A stretch of 64,000 bases of DNA from Sorex araneus (GCF_027595985.1 NC_073308.1:15964511-16028510), one strand, 5' to 3'. Numbered from the stretch's first letter, positions 41,639 through 52,757 are shown. Numbers and translations: made by a program. Notes: generated from the letters alone by a model not told the origin.

Positions 41639-44252
41639 CTCTGCACTGGAGCAAACAGCAGAACTGCTTGTTTTCTTTGGGGTCAACCTTTGGGGTCAGG
41701 GTTGTTGGGACCATGTGGTGCCGGGGATGGGACCAGGGCCCCCACAGGCAGAGCCTGCACGCCAGTGATGGGACGGTTGCCCGGGGGTGGTGGTGGCCCG
41801 GGGCTGTGCTCTGTGGTCAGACGGAGGCAAGAACTCTGCTGTCTGAGCCAACTGCGCCCCCTGGGTCTCCGAGCCCACCTGCGTCAACTGAGTTGCAGGA
41901 ACAGCGGTTTCTGCCCTGTTCCTCAGGGACCCTAAAGCTCCTGAGAGCAGGTTGAGGGGGGAATCCCCACAGGAGGGGGCTGGAGGTCAACACGCGGTTC
42001 AGCACCCAGGACTCACCAGCCCACTGTCGTGGCCCAGGATGGCCTCCCATAGACAGCCGTCCACCGGCACCTTCGGGTGCTGCATGTCCAGGAACTGGCT
42101 GATGCTGCGGCGCAGGGTGCCCGGCGGAGAGCACCTGCCATGTGCCTGGGGCTGACCCGGAGCCCGCAGCATCGCGAGGCTCTGGGCACTCCTCAGGCTC
42201 CCGGGGGTCCCAACCTGGGCCACTCTCGCGCTGGCCAGGCCCTGTGAAGAGAGTGGGCAGCTGGTGGTGGAGGGGGAAGGGGCAGGAGCAGACGGAGTTG
42301 GCGCACATGCAGCAAAGGCGTCGAGGCCTGCCCGCAGCACCGAGGGCAGCTGGAGGGCACCAGGCTGGCCCCGGGCGTCCCGGCGGCACCCCAGCCTGGC
42401 CCCTGCGGCCCGAAGCCCCAGCGCCGCCGCCTGCCTCCCGCCCCTGCGCTGCAGCAGGGCAGAGCCTGTGCTCACGACAGCCCCCCACTGTTCCCTGCCC
42501 GAAGGCCACAGGGGTCCTCATGGCTCACACATTTTTTTTCAGGCCACACCCAGCGGTGCTCAGGGATCACTCCTGGAGGGGCAGGAGGGACTCTGCAGTG
42601 CCGGGACGGAACCCGACCAGCTCTGTGCAGGGCCAGCGCCCTCCGGACTGTCAGCTCGCAGGCCCCGGGGGTCACACTGACTCATGCTCGCGTTCCTGGG
42701 TTCGTGCAGGAAGACAAACCCTCCCTCCCTCCTCCAGCCCCAGGGCTCTCCCGAGGACAGGTCCCACGAGAGGCCGGGGATTCTACACAGGGTATTTGAC
42801 CCAACAGGCGGCCCTGTGTGGTGGCCACCCGCTGGGTCTCTCGCTGGACCTGGCCTGGAGAGGCGATCACGCCGCCCGCGCGCGGGAGTACCTCCAAGTG
42901 CAAGGTGTAGCTCTTCAGGGTCACGCTGCTGGCCATGTCCGATATGTCAGGCACAGAGTCAAACTGAGGAGGGAGTGGGGGGCGTGTGGTGAGTGGCTTC
43001 CTCAGACTCTCACAGCACAGCAGCAGGAAGCCTCCCCCAGGCCCGGGCCCCGGGCAGAGCTCCGTCACGGAGGGCCCTGCATGGACAGACAGGCAGACGC
43101 TGTCTGGGGGGCCCCTGGCTCCTGGGAAAGCAGCTGCTCGGGGTGAGTCCCGCGCGGCCAGCCGCTGTGGAGCCTGCCCGAGTGTGCACGGGAGAGCGAT
43201 CACTGCCCAGACGCAATCGCCAACCTGCAGAGTCCCTGGGTTGGGTCCCTGGTACCACGGCCTGTGCTGAAGGTGCCATGAACACGTGGCCAGGTGTGTG
43301 CCAGCCCCACAACTGGGTGTGCAGTGCTGGTTATTGCTATAAATGGAGCTCGGGGTGAGACCAGAGAGCCCTGGTGAGCACTGTCCGGAGCTGCCGGTGA
43401 GCACTGTGACGCAGGGTGTGACCTACTACCACACACACAGCGGCCATGCGGAGAGTGCCCTGGGCTCCACCCCCATACCATGTCCCACCCACCCTCCGAA
43501 TGTTGCCCCCGTCGATGGGGCTGCCATCCCAGGAGGACCAGAGCGGGGAAGAGGCGGCGGGGAGGATGCTCAGGGGAGTCCAAAGCGGAGGCCGTGAGTG
43601 CTGGGGGTGGGGGCCCACCCTGACTCAGCGAGAGACTGGCAGAGCTCTGGGGTCCTTTCTCTCTTAACCAAGGGGGTTGAACAAAGATCCCTCTTCCCTG
43701 TTGCGGGGGAAGTGTCGGCCACACTGGCAGTGCTCAGGGGTCCCTGCCCTGCCTCCCGACCTGGACCCAGCCCGAGCCCCATCGGGTAGCATGATGCCCC
43801 CACCCCCGTCTCTGCCCCCCGGGCCCTTTCCTGAGGCTCCTGCATGCAGTGCCCCACCCCAGCCCGCGCGGCTGTCTTCGGGGTCTAGGGCCGCCCGGAG
43901 CTGGGCTGACTGGGGTCCGGCCGGGGGTGGGGGTGGGGGCTGTGCAGAGAGAAGGGGGAGGCACAGCTCACAGCAGCGTGCGCCCTGGCTCTGGGCGAGA
44001 CACTCACCATGGGCGCAGCGCCCGCCGGGTACCCGCCCAGGGAGGGCGCCCTCTTCTGGGGAGGCCCCAACGGGGGCCTTTCCCGGATGCGGGGCTCCCT
44101 GCGCAGCCTCCTCTGCAGCAGCAGGGACAGGGCGATGGCCAGGAAGAGCAAGGCCAGGAGCGCCACCAGCGCCACGAACCACAGCTCCCCGTAGAGCGCC
44201 GAGCCCCTGCTCGCCAGCGCCCTCTGGGGGCTGGGGCTGCTCAGCACTGGGG
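39924..44252 (-). CDS. USH2A: USH2A (usherin), 3'-terminal coding exons (partial gene)
   Basis: Four minus-strand exons encode the C-terminal end of usherin, the transmembrane protein of photoreceptor periciliary membranes and hair-cell ankle links that is mutated in Usher syndrome type 2A. They supply the membrane-spanning segment (WFVALVALLALLFLAIALSL), a basic stop-transfer stretch, and the cytoplasmic tail ending TFTDTQL, a class I PDZ ligand of the kind bound by whirlin and harmonin. Three exons are 245, 225 and 90 nt, against 245, 222 and 90 in human exons 70-72; the fourth is a 72-nt cassette exon. All splice phases agree and no stop interrupts the frame. The laminin and fibronectin-III part lies upstream, beyond the window on the right. 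The residues are strongly GC-shifted compared with human usherin. Confidence 0.95.
41374..41635. repeat. Polypurine GA-rich tract (USH2A intron)
   Basis: About 260 nt of almost pure G/A on the plus strand, ending in a clean (GA)n run at about 41,602-41,634. It lies in the last USH2A intron and so is polypyrimidine on the transcribed RNA. Confidence 0.95.
42017..42241 (-). CDS. USH2A: USH2A cytoplasmic-tail exon (human exon 71 equivalent)
   Basis: Acceptor CTTCACAG|GGCC, donor GGGCTG|GTGAGT on the minus strand. It encodes GLASARVAQVGTPGSLRSAQ through GTLRRSISQFLDMQHPKVPV and DGCLWEAILGHDSGL. The blocks LxRSxSQxxDxQ and LWEAIxGHxSGL match usherin. It has 75 codons, one more than human. Confidence 0.95.
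42525..42665 (-). mobile_element. Short tRNA-derived SINE (USH2A intron)
   Basis: Plus strand reads 'tcaggccacacccagcggtg' and 'ctctgtgcagggccagcgcc'. It sits between the cassette exon and the exon 71 equivalent, so it is sense to usherin. Confidence 0.82.
42892..42963 (-). CDS. USH2A: USH2A 72-nt cassette exon (24 residues)
   Basis: Acceptor CCCTCCTCAG|TTTG with a strong pyrimidine tract, donor TTGGAG|GTACTC on the minus strand. The donor is weak (no G at +5), as expected for a regulated exon. It encodes FDSVPDISDMASSVTLKSYT then LHLE, 24 codons in phase 0 on both sides, so inclusion or skipping keeps the frame. It is absent from the usual 72-exon human transcript, and I believe it corresponds to the inner-ear cytoplasmic exon described in mouse usherin. 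The link to that exon is from memory. Confidence 0.85.
44008..44252 (-). CDS. USH2A: USH2A transmembrane exon (human exon 70 equivalent)
   Basis: Acceptor TTTCTGCAG|CCCC, donor CCCATG|GTGAGT on the minus strand; 245 nt as in human. It encodes the juxtamembrane stretch PVLSSPSPQRALASRG, the helix LWFVALVALLALLFLAIALS, then LLLQRRLRREPRIRERPPLG and PPQKRAPSLGGYPAGAAPM. It begins in phase 1, so the first codon is completed by the unseen exon 69. Confidence 0.95.
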
Positions 44253-44789
44253 CTGCAGAAAGGAGAGGGGACGTTCGGTTCTCTGCAAGGTTAGAGGGTG
44301 AAGGCAGCTTCCCAGCTTCACTTACCCCACCCCCACTCCTACCCCCCCCACACCACTCCAGCCCTCCTTACTGCACCCCTGCCCCCGACCCCGCCCGCAG
44401 GACCTGCTGGGAGCTGGAATTTACACGAGAGCATCTCTGAGTCGCACTGCAGGGACCGGGTCGGAACACTTCTCTGGGGACTGCCCACCCACAGTCTAGT
44501 GTCCTCATGGGGACACTCCGGTCACCTGCACGAGGTGGTGCTGGCCCAGCCAGCGGGAGCAGAGCTTGGTGCGCTGGCTCTGTGGCGGGGCGGGGCGAGC
44601 ACTCACTCTTGCCTGCAGTCCAGCAGAGACGCCCTGTGTCCACGAGCATGAGCCCCTGCGGCCTGCCGTGGGGCAGACAGGTGCTGCTCAGGTCCGTGTG
44701 TGCTGCTGACAGGTTGTCACGCACCCCCAGTGCTGCAGGGACAAGGTGATGGGCTCCGAGAGTGGCCACGGGCAGGGCCGGGAGCGGGT

Positions 44790-44995
44790 GCCTATGTGCA
44801 TGTAAATGCATGAATGAACATTGCATGGGTGTGTATGTGTGTGTGAGCATGTGAACATGTACGTGTGTATGTGACCATGTGTATGCATGTATGTGTTTTC
44901 TTGTGTGAATGTGTACATGTGTTCATGTATGCGCATGTAAATATGTGCTGTGCACACACATGTGTGTGAGTGTGAGTGCATGGATACACATCATC
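44790..44995. repeat. Imperfect TG/ATG minisatellite
   Basis: Alternating TGTGTATG, TGTACATG and GTGAGCATG units over about 200 nt. The sequence is purine-pyrimidine alternating and could adopt Z-DNA. Confidence 0.85.
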
Positions 44996-45863
44996 CTTTA
45001 AAAGCAGAAGCTGGGGGCATGTCAGTGGCTGGAGCAGTCTGTGCATGCAGGGGGCCTGGGGTCTCAGGCAGTACCAGGAGCCACCCTGTTCTCACCAGGT
45101 GTGGGCCCCTAACACCACAACCTTTGAATTTTGTAACGAGATAAAAACTAGCGCGGGGATTCAAAGAAGCCAGCCGGGAGCCCAGGGGTGAGTTTGCAGC
45201 AAGACCCCTTCGAGGTTCCTCGGCCACCCTACCTCCCCGCATGCTGAGTGAGACTTTGGAGGGGTGACCACGGGCAGTGATCTCAGACACACACACACAC
45301 ACCCCACAATCACTTGCCCAGGTACTACAATGACAACAGTAAAGGGAAGGGGAAAACAATGTGAAACGATTAAAACCACCTTGCTGAAAAATGGGAATGG
45401 GGCCTGGGAGAGAGCACAGCCGTCAGGGCACACGTCGCCACACCCGCCCTGCTGGACTCTGGCTCTGCCTGTCTCCGGAGCATCACCAGGTGAGCAGCGC
45501 TGGGATGGCTGGCATCTGGGCAGTGCCACATCCTCAGTCAGGCTCGCAAAACAACCAGGGGGATGCTAGGTGCTCTTGAGCACTACTTGGGATGTGTTCC
45601 ACTGCCCCCACAAAAAGAAAGAAGACAAAGGAAAGAACAAAGTATAAAGAACAGAAACCCCAAAGACCTCAGTGCTTTCCCTGTCCGGCAAGCAGCCTTG
45701 GAGGAAGCCCTGAGAGTGTGACTATGGGCTCGTGAGTGCCGACTCCGCCACGGCCCCTCTTTAGCATGTGACACGGCCCCACTGCTACTCGCTAAGGACG
45801 GAGCCAGTTTTCTCATTGAATCAATATTCATTGCTACAAAGCTCCAAGGATAGATGGAGTTAA

Positions 45864-45912
45864 TCTCTCTCTCTCCCTCTCTCTCTCTCCCTCTCTCCCT
45901 CTCTCTCCCCCA
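45864..45912. repeat. (CT)n-rich tract
   Basis: CTCTCT/CCCTCT pyrimidine run on the plus strand, following 'gatggagttaat'. Confidence 0.9.
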
Positions 45913-46275
45913 TCCCCCGTCTGTCTTTCTTTTGCTCCAGACCATAATGTTTAGATGGTGAATTATGCTCTGTTGGCATGCATTAATTTTTAATGCCCTC
46001 CCCCCAACCATTTATTTGTTTTCTAAGAGGGTTAAAAGGCCTGCAAACAGCACTGTGACCCTAATATTCCCTGACCGGATTAATCCGCCTCAGGTAGAGC
46101 ATGTGAGTTAATCCAACCCAGTCTCCCCAGCCTCCTGAACTCTCAAGTCACTCCCTCTGCGGGCCGTGCATGTCTCCTGCCCCACCAGAGCAGAGGGAAG
46201 GGGACCCTGAAGGGATTCCACATCTTGTTACGTCAAAGGACATGTATTTTGCCAGATCTTATTTTCTCCAGAGTA

Positions 46276-46462
46276 TCACTGTCACTGTCATCCCGTTGCT
46301 CATCGATTTGCTCGAGCGGGCACCAGTACCTCCCCATTGTGAGACTTGTTGTTACTGCTTTTTTGGCATATTGAATACACCACGGGTAGCTTGCCAGGCT
46401 CTGCCGTGCGGGCGGGGTACTCCTGGTAGCTTGCCGGCTCTCTGAGAGGGGCGGAGGAATCA
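46276..46462 (-). mobile_element. Long tRNA-derived SINE
   Basis: Starts on the plus strand with the complementary tail 'atcactgtcactgtcatccc' and continues 'tcatcgatttgctcgagcgg' and 'cttgccaggctctgccgtgc'. It ends in the body and lacks the tRNA-like head. Confidence 0.85.
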
Positions 46463-47734
46463 AAGAAAAAAATCCTCCAGAGAAATGAATACATTTGCAG
46501 GACCATGAAGATCCATGGAGAGATGAGGCTGGTTTCAAGAGCAGAGAGGCAGGAGGAGCAGCGGGTAAAGAGACGTTTCCCAAGAAGAATCAGTCTTGCC
46601 TGCTGCCGGGCTCGGTCGGAGCCTCAGCCCCGGAGCACGAGGGGCACCCTGACCACTACCTGATGTGGCTCCCAAACAAAAAGAGCAACCCCCCCCTCCT
46701 CATCCCCTGCCCAGCCAGCCTCCTCCTCCATCCACTCACCCTCCTCGCCTGCCCTGAGCCGGGTCTCCTGGGCGGGCACTGCGCCCATCTGGCCGTGAGC
46801 CACCTCGGGCAGCTGGCGGGGCTGCAGGCGGAGGCCCCCTGAGCTGCTGTTGCGACTGGCCCCTGGCTCTTCGTCACTCTCGCCCCAGAGCACGGGCAGC
46901 ACCTGCAGGCGGAGGTGGAGACAGAGGTAGGAAGAGGGATGGGGGAGGGCTGAGGGGGTCTCTCTCGAGGGTACCTTATCATCTGCAGCGAACCCCAGGC
47001 CCAGTCGCGTCTTCCTGCTGCGGAGACCTGCTCCCGGACGGACAGTGTTTTGGGGTGGCCGTGCTCCTTGCGGGGCAGAGGAACAGAGAGAAAAGCATCC
47101 CTGCTCTGCGGGGAAGGCCTCACTCCCGCTCCACCTGGTGCAGGCTGGGATCAGGCGCGTGTTTTATTTCAAACGGGCTCATATTTCATGACCCATGAGG
47201 GAGATGTTGACCACCACAGGGCTTCCTCCCAGGAGTCCCAGGGAACAGGGCTCCTTAATGGCTCCTATTACTTATTCATTGGTTGATGTGTTTATTTGGG
47301 GCCACACACAAGTGTGGCCCAAAGGAAGGATCCTGGGTCAGTTTAGGCAAAGCAAACACCGCCTCTTCTTCTGGTCCCTCCACGTGACTCTCAGCTCTGG
47401 AGCCCAGCTCTCAAAGGCCCCCAGCCCAGCGGCCACTTGCTCTGACATCTGCCCGGCAGCCAGGCTTCCCTGGGGCTCCTTGGTTAGGGGACTCGTCAGT
47501 CCTTGCCTTTGATCCTTACCTGTGATCGTCCCTGCTGGGCATCAGGGGTGTTTGCCACTGGCAGTCACCTTCAGGGCCAGCACCTGGCGCAGGGAGAGGG
47601 CAGTCCTGGTGTCCGTGGAGTTCTGGGCACCCTGATGGAGGAGGTGGTGATGGGCTGCAGGGTCAGCCTGGGTGGAAGGCAGCCTCAGAGGGCTGTCGGG
47701 GAGGGGAGACAGGTAAAATGTCATGGCCAGGTGA

Positions 47735-47839
47735 TGGAGAGAAAGAGGAAGAAAGAAGGGAGAGGGAGGGAGGGAGAAAGAGAGAGAAAGAGAGAGAGAG
47801 GGAGAGAGAAAAGAGGGGAAGAGAAGGAGAGAGAAAGTG
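47735..47839. repeat. GA-rich purine tract
   Basis: GAGA/GGGA/GAAA-rich run on the plus strand, about 100 nt. Confidence 0.9.
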
Positions 47840-48639
47840 AGATAGTATTTTAGTATTTATTGCACAGGCAAAAGCTGAGGTATGGGTGGGGATCCTGAGT
47901 CCCAAGATTTCACTCTCGGGCCACTGAAGCTGGGCAGAGGCGGATGCACTGCTGACCCCCAGGGATGCCTTTCAGCACTCAGGCTCTGTCTCGGTGCTCC
48001 AGCCCACCCAAAGGCTGTGTCCTGCTGGGAGACCTGCACGCACTTTGAAAAAACCTCTGAATATGTTTGAGAGGACATGTAGGAGATAAAAATACACATT
48101 TTTTGTGTATCTCTGCATACCATTTACCTACACTTCACGGCTTCATGGTTCAGCTCTTTCTCTGAGGGTTCTGTTTTATGTATGAGTGATCTCACTCATT
48201 TGCTCAATTTTTGCTTTATAAATGTTTAAGCTTATTTGAAGCTAAGTTTTGCCCTCGTGGTGGTAAACTAAGCTCCCTATGGAACAGAGGAATGTAGAAA
48301 CCGGAAGCTAATTTTCACACCAACATAACCAACATATAATTAAACATATAATGTTATTTAAAAAATGCATATATGTACTCCAAATATAAATTATTTTAGT
48401 TTATTAATATTATCATTTTATAAGCCTGGATAATCAAGGGTTGATTAAATTTACATCATCTATATTTATTGGCTGTGAAGCCCCAGCAGGTATGCTAATA
48501 TTGAACACTCAGTCAAGACCTGGTGGGGGCTTTGGAAACTGCGTTGCTCTATTGCAGCATCTGGAACTCCGGCCTTAGGACTTTTTCATGCTTGCTTCAG
48601 TGTTTCCCCAAATGATCTTAGCTTTCTTTTTGGGGGGTG

Positions 48640-48785
48640 GGCGGGAATTTTGGGCCCCACCCAGCGGTGCTCAGGGATCATTCCTGTCAGGGCTCCAGGG
48701 ACCATATTAGGTGCGAGGAATGGAACCAAAGCCAGCCGCGTGCAGGGCAAGTGCCTCAGCCCTGTGCCCTCCCCTTGGCCCCAAA
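48640..48785 (-). mobile_element. Short tRNA-derived SINE
   Basis: Plus strand reads 'gggccccacccagcggtgct', 'caaagccagccgcgtgcagg' and 'ccctccccttggcccca'. Confidence 0.83.
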
Positions 48786-50904
48786 TCCTTTCCAATGCAG
48801 AATTGGGATCTGCACCACTCTCGGCTGGCTGGGGCGAGCCACATGCACTGACGTCCAGGCTGCAGTTTCGGGAGGAGGCTCACACGCTTAGCTGGGAGAA
48901 GGGGCTGCTTGGTAGGGCTGGAGCTGTCGGGGGTAGGGGGTGGGAGGAACAGGTGTCCTGACAGGCAAAAGGCTGCGGTCCAATGCGGATGATGACGGCC
49001 CTCCACGCTCTCTCCCGTTTCCCAACGTGATTCTGAACACACCAGCAGCACCTCTGCAGCCTCTTCTAAAGCTCTGGAGCTTTCTAGAAACTGTCAGCTC
49101 AAGGCTGGGCCTTTGGTGTGGCCACAAGAACCCCCCAGAGCTCAGAAGGTGGTGCTTGGGGCTGTGTTTTCTGACCCTCGGTGACCTTCTGCGGACCCCT
49201 TCGCTTGCTCATGGCCAGCCCCAGTGTGTGGCAGATGTCCTTGCTCATCCCATGTGACCTTTCTAATGTCCTAAGACCCTTGGGGAGGGGTCTCTTCCAT
49301 CACTCCACCTCACCCTGGGCAGAGCTTTTGTGCTCCCCGCCCCCATGGCCCCAAACTCATTCCTCTTGTGCTACCAGCACCCTGAAGAATCGTCCAAAAG
49401 GAGCCTCAGGAGGCCGCTGCCCGGGGCCTGCTGGCGGCTCCAGCAGAGGTGGGGTGCACCGGGCGCCCTGCCCCCTGCTGCTGAGAAGCAACCCTAGGAA
49501 CTGATCCTCATCAGACACCCCGGGGACACTGATATTGGCTGCCACTTGGGCGGAAGGGACCTCAGGGGTCCCACCACCTGACGGGGGTGCTGTCCCAGCT
49601 CTGCGCCAGGTCCAGCTACTTTGCAGGGGCTGACCTTCCCGGCTTTGCAGTTCACACCTCCCAAGGGAAATAAGCTAGGTGGCAAACTATGAGGTCACGT
49701 GTGGGACAGAGGAAGCCAGGTTGGTGTCTGGTGCAAGAATCACCTAGTCCTGCAGCTAGGGGGTTGGCTTGGGGCCAGAGGCCCTGCTCCTGGTGTCTGG
49801 CCTACAGCTGTGCTACACAAAGGGAGCCCCTATCCAGAGCCCCCACCCCAGAGTCCTGAGAGCGACTTTAAGCCCCACACAGAGCCATCTCTTAGGGAAG
49901 CAAGGGTAGAGATTCCTGTCCGCTTCTGCTGGCCGGCAGGATGGGTCAGACTCAGGCGCCGGGAAAATCAGCAATTCTTCCAGCCTGGGCTCACCAAATC
50001 TGCATGGAAATTAAATTTTCCTTTCATCAAGGAGGGAATCAACATATGGGAGGAAGCTTAATCCTATTTATCAAGAACCATTTGTGTAATTAAACACGAA
50101 TATCCTAAAAGGTCGCCGGGGGTCATCACTTGCATGAGTAAGTAATTTGTAGGCTGTCGGGGCCGATAGCTGGGTAGACGGATATGTGAGTGCAGAGGGT
50201 TAAACTAGGCCGGGCCAGGCCGCCTCGCAGTGATCAATCAGAATGATCGATCTAAGTGGCAATCAGAGGGGACTGGTGGTGTGGCGAGAGGAGGGTGTCT
50301 GAGGAAGCTTCCGTGTGGCCAGAGTGACCTCAGGAAGTTTTTATTTCATTTGGTGTCTTCCAATTTGAATAAACAGATGGACAGATAAGCCAGTCTCCCA
50401 CCTCTGCTTCTGTTGATGTAGAGCTCACCCCTGAGAGTGACATTGGCCCTGAGCTTTGAAAAACAGCTCTGGGAAATTTGCTTGATTTTATGGCACATGC
50501 AGTGTCTTGTGCATAAACAAAAAAAACAAACAAAAAATTCAAATGGGATCCTTTTAGGGACGAACACCCGCACAGGAGAGTCCTTGCAGGGAACAGTGAG
50601 AGTTTTTAGTTCTTGTTTATTTTGATTTCGCATCAAGGATAGGTTTCAAGGGAGTCAATATAAGAAAGTTTGGGTGTGTGTGTTGTTGCTGTTTTTTTAA
50701 CGGTAAAGGCTACTCAGCATTTCTGCACTTTACAGGGGTGGGGAGTAGGCAGGATTACTTTTTCAAAGTCACATTTCTGATGTTGAACTCTGTCAAATGC
50801 AAATCTGCACCCCTTGCCAGCAGGAATGTCAGAAGCTTCTGCTTAAAGACAGACAAACTCACTTCTGAGCAGAAGGTGCTCTTCAGATCAAGGATGCATT
50901 CTTG

Positions 50905-51072
50905 GGGCCTGAGAGGTAGGATAGTGGGTAGTGTGCCTACCTTGCATGCAGTCGACCCAAGTTCCATCCTGGGCACACCATATGGTCCCCTGAGCCTCTC
51001 AGGAGTGATCCTTGAGCACAGAGACAGGAGTGAGCCCTGAGCATGCCTGGGTGTGTTCCCCAAACAAAATAT
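50905..51072 (+). mobile_element. Short tRNA-derived SINE
   Basis: Reads 'gggcctgagaggtaggatag', 'gcagtcgacccaagttccat' and 'tgatccttgagcacagagac', ending in a short CAAACAAAA tail. Confidence 0.83.
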
Positions 51073-51284
51073 ATTCTTACTCCATTTGCATAAGTTACGC
51101 TGTTTATGTTAATTTTAGACTTTGCAAAGTTCCGAAGTGCATGTGAGCTGACTTATTTTTGACTTTGGTACCCCCACTCCCACCCCCATACCGTGTAAGG
51201 TGGTGGAGATTGCCTGAACATCTGCTTTGACTGGTGCAGAGTCTGAGGCAGAAAGTTTTACACTGTCCTTTAGAGTTACAGACA

Positions 51285-51620
51285 TTCTTTTCACCTGGGG
51301 ATGCTCAGGCAGGGCTGACTCCTGGGTCTGTGCTCAGGGATAACTCCTGGCAGGCTTGGGGGACCATATGTGGTCTAAAGATTGAGCCCAGGTCAGACAC
51401 GAGCAAGACAAATGGCCTACTGCTGTATACTATCTCTTCGGCTCAGATATCTTTGTTGTTGTTGTTTCTTATTTATTTGGTTATTGGACCACTCCTGGCT
51501 GTGCTAAGTACTTACTGCTAGCTCTGTGTTCAGGTAGATCCTATGTGGTTCTGTGGATCAAGCTAGATCAACTGCATACATGGCAGGTGCTCTACCCACT
51601 GCACTACCTCCCCGGTCCCT
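51285..51620 (-). mobile_element. Two adjacent short SINEs
   Basis: Two diverged minus-strand SINE bodies in tandem, about 51,285-51,445 ('gatgctcaggcagggctgac') and 51,478-51,620 ('actcctggctgtgctaagta'). They are separated by a short T/G-rich stretch that looks like the tail of the second. Confidence 0.72.
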
Positions 51621-52384
51621 ATTTCTTTAGTTTAGTCCATTGCTCCTTCCAAATCACTCTGCCAGCCATACCCACACTGTGGATCGAGTCGATCCCTCGA
51701 CCACTCTGGCTCAGGTAATGCCCTGGCTGGCAGACACGGGGAGACAGGTCACCTTTGGGCCCGGAGGGTTCCTTTCAGAGCACACCATATGGTCCCAGGG
51801 AATGGAGCTTTTAAAAACGGGGCTCATGGAAACTGAGCTCAGACAGGCCCTATAGGTCCAAGGCTGCTGCTCTGTCTGGTAGCCCGGTGCTCTGAAGGGG
51901 CCCTGGCCTGGCTCAGTGGGGCTCAGGATAAGAGGACACGGCTGAAGAGGTCCAGTCTCAAGGTTCCTGGCCAGGCCAAGTCACACTACCCGAACAAGAG
52001 CAAAAGAAAGGAAAGCTCTGGTGATTCAATCAGGAGGACCGAGAGCACAGACCAGCTCCCGACACCACACGGGTGAGACAGAAAAGAATGATGCACTGGA
52101 CCTGGACCCTAGGCAACGCAGGCCAACCTCTTTACCCTTAGATCATCATCTTTGGGGCCTGCAGGAATGTTTGTGCATAGCACGGGAATGACAAGGAAAG
52201 GAAGAGTTCAGAAAAGGGCTGCACGAGGAGATGGGACGGTTCCTCGCCTGCTGGGCTTTGCTGTGGCTTGTCTGAGAAGCACGCCTGCCTCCTGGCGGGG
52301 CTCAGGGAACAGTATGAGGTGCTGAATATGGAGCCCAGGCCAGCCATTTGCAAGTCGAGTGTCCTACTTGCTTTCTGTTTGTTT

Positions 52385-52556
52385 GTTTGTTTGTTTGGGT
52401 CATAGCCGGCCATGCACAGGGGTCACTCCTGGCTCTGCACTTAGGAATCACTCCTGGCGGTGCTCAGGGGACCATATGGGATTCTGGGATTTGAACCCTG
52501 GTCAGTCACGTGCAAGGAAAACGCCCTACCCGCTGTGCTATTGCTCCAACCCCTAC
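52385..52556 (-). mobile_element. Short tRNA-derived SINE
   Basis: A (TTTG)n tail at about 52,377-52,397 precedes 'atgcacaggggtcactcctg', 'ggatttgaaccctggtcagt' and 'ctgtgctattgctccaaccc'. A partial SINE-like piece lies just before it (about 52,290-52,370). Confidence 0.87.
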
Positions 52557-52706
52557 TTGCTCTTTTATCTCTCCAACCCTGCTACCTGCAGAACTCTGAT
52601 ACGTGGTTAAAAGATCATCAGGGGCACATGAGACAAGTGAAGTTTCACTGTCTCAGCACAGCGATTAGAAACCCTCTCACTGACATGAGCTAGGATTTAG
52701 ATGGAG

Positions 52707-52708
<2 letters not shown>

Positions 52709-52749
<41 letters not shown>

Positions 52750-52757
52750 TGTGTGGT
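52709..52757. repeat. (GT)n microsatellite
   Basis: GT run with one TTT interruption, directly abutting the L1 fragment at 52,758. Confidence 0.95.

Noticed and set aside
41288..41714. Ser/Leu-rich minus-strand frames
   Set aside because: They are translations of the GA-rich polypurine tract and have no gene-like flanks.
42142..43146. 334-codon plus-strand open frame opposite USH2A
   Set aside because: It crosses a SINE and the usherin exons on the opposite strand, and its composition fits GC-rich noise.
44607..44732. Block considered as USH2A exon 69
   Set aside because: The phase fits the transmembrane exon, but the residues (for example VDTGRLCWTAG) do not match usherin next to the membrane segment, so it is listed only as an unexplained block.
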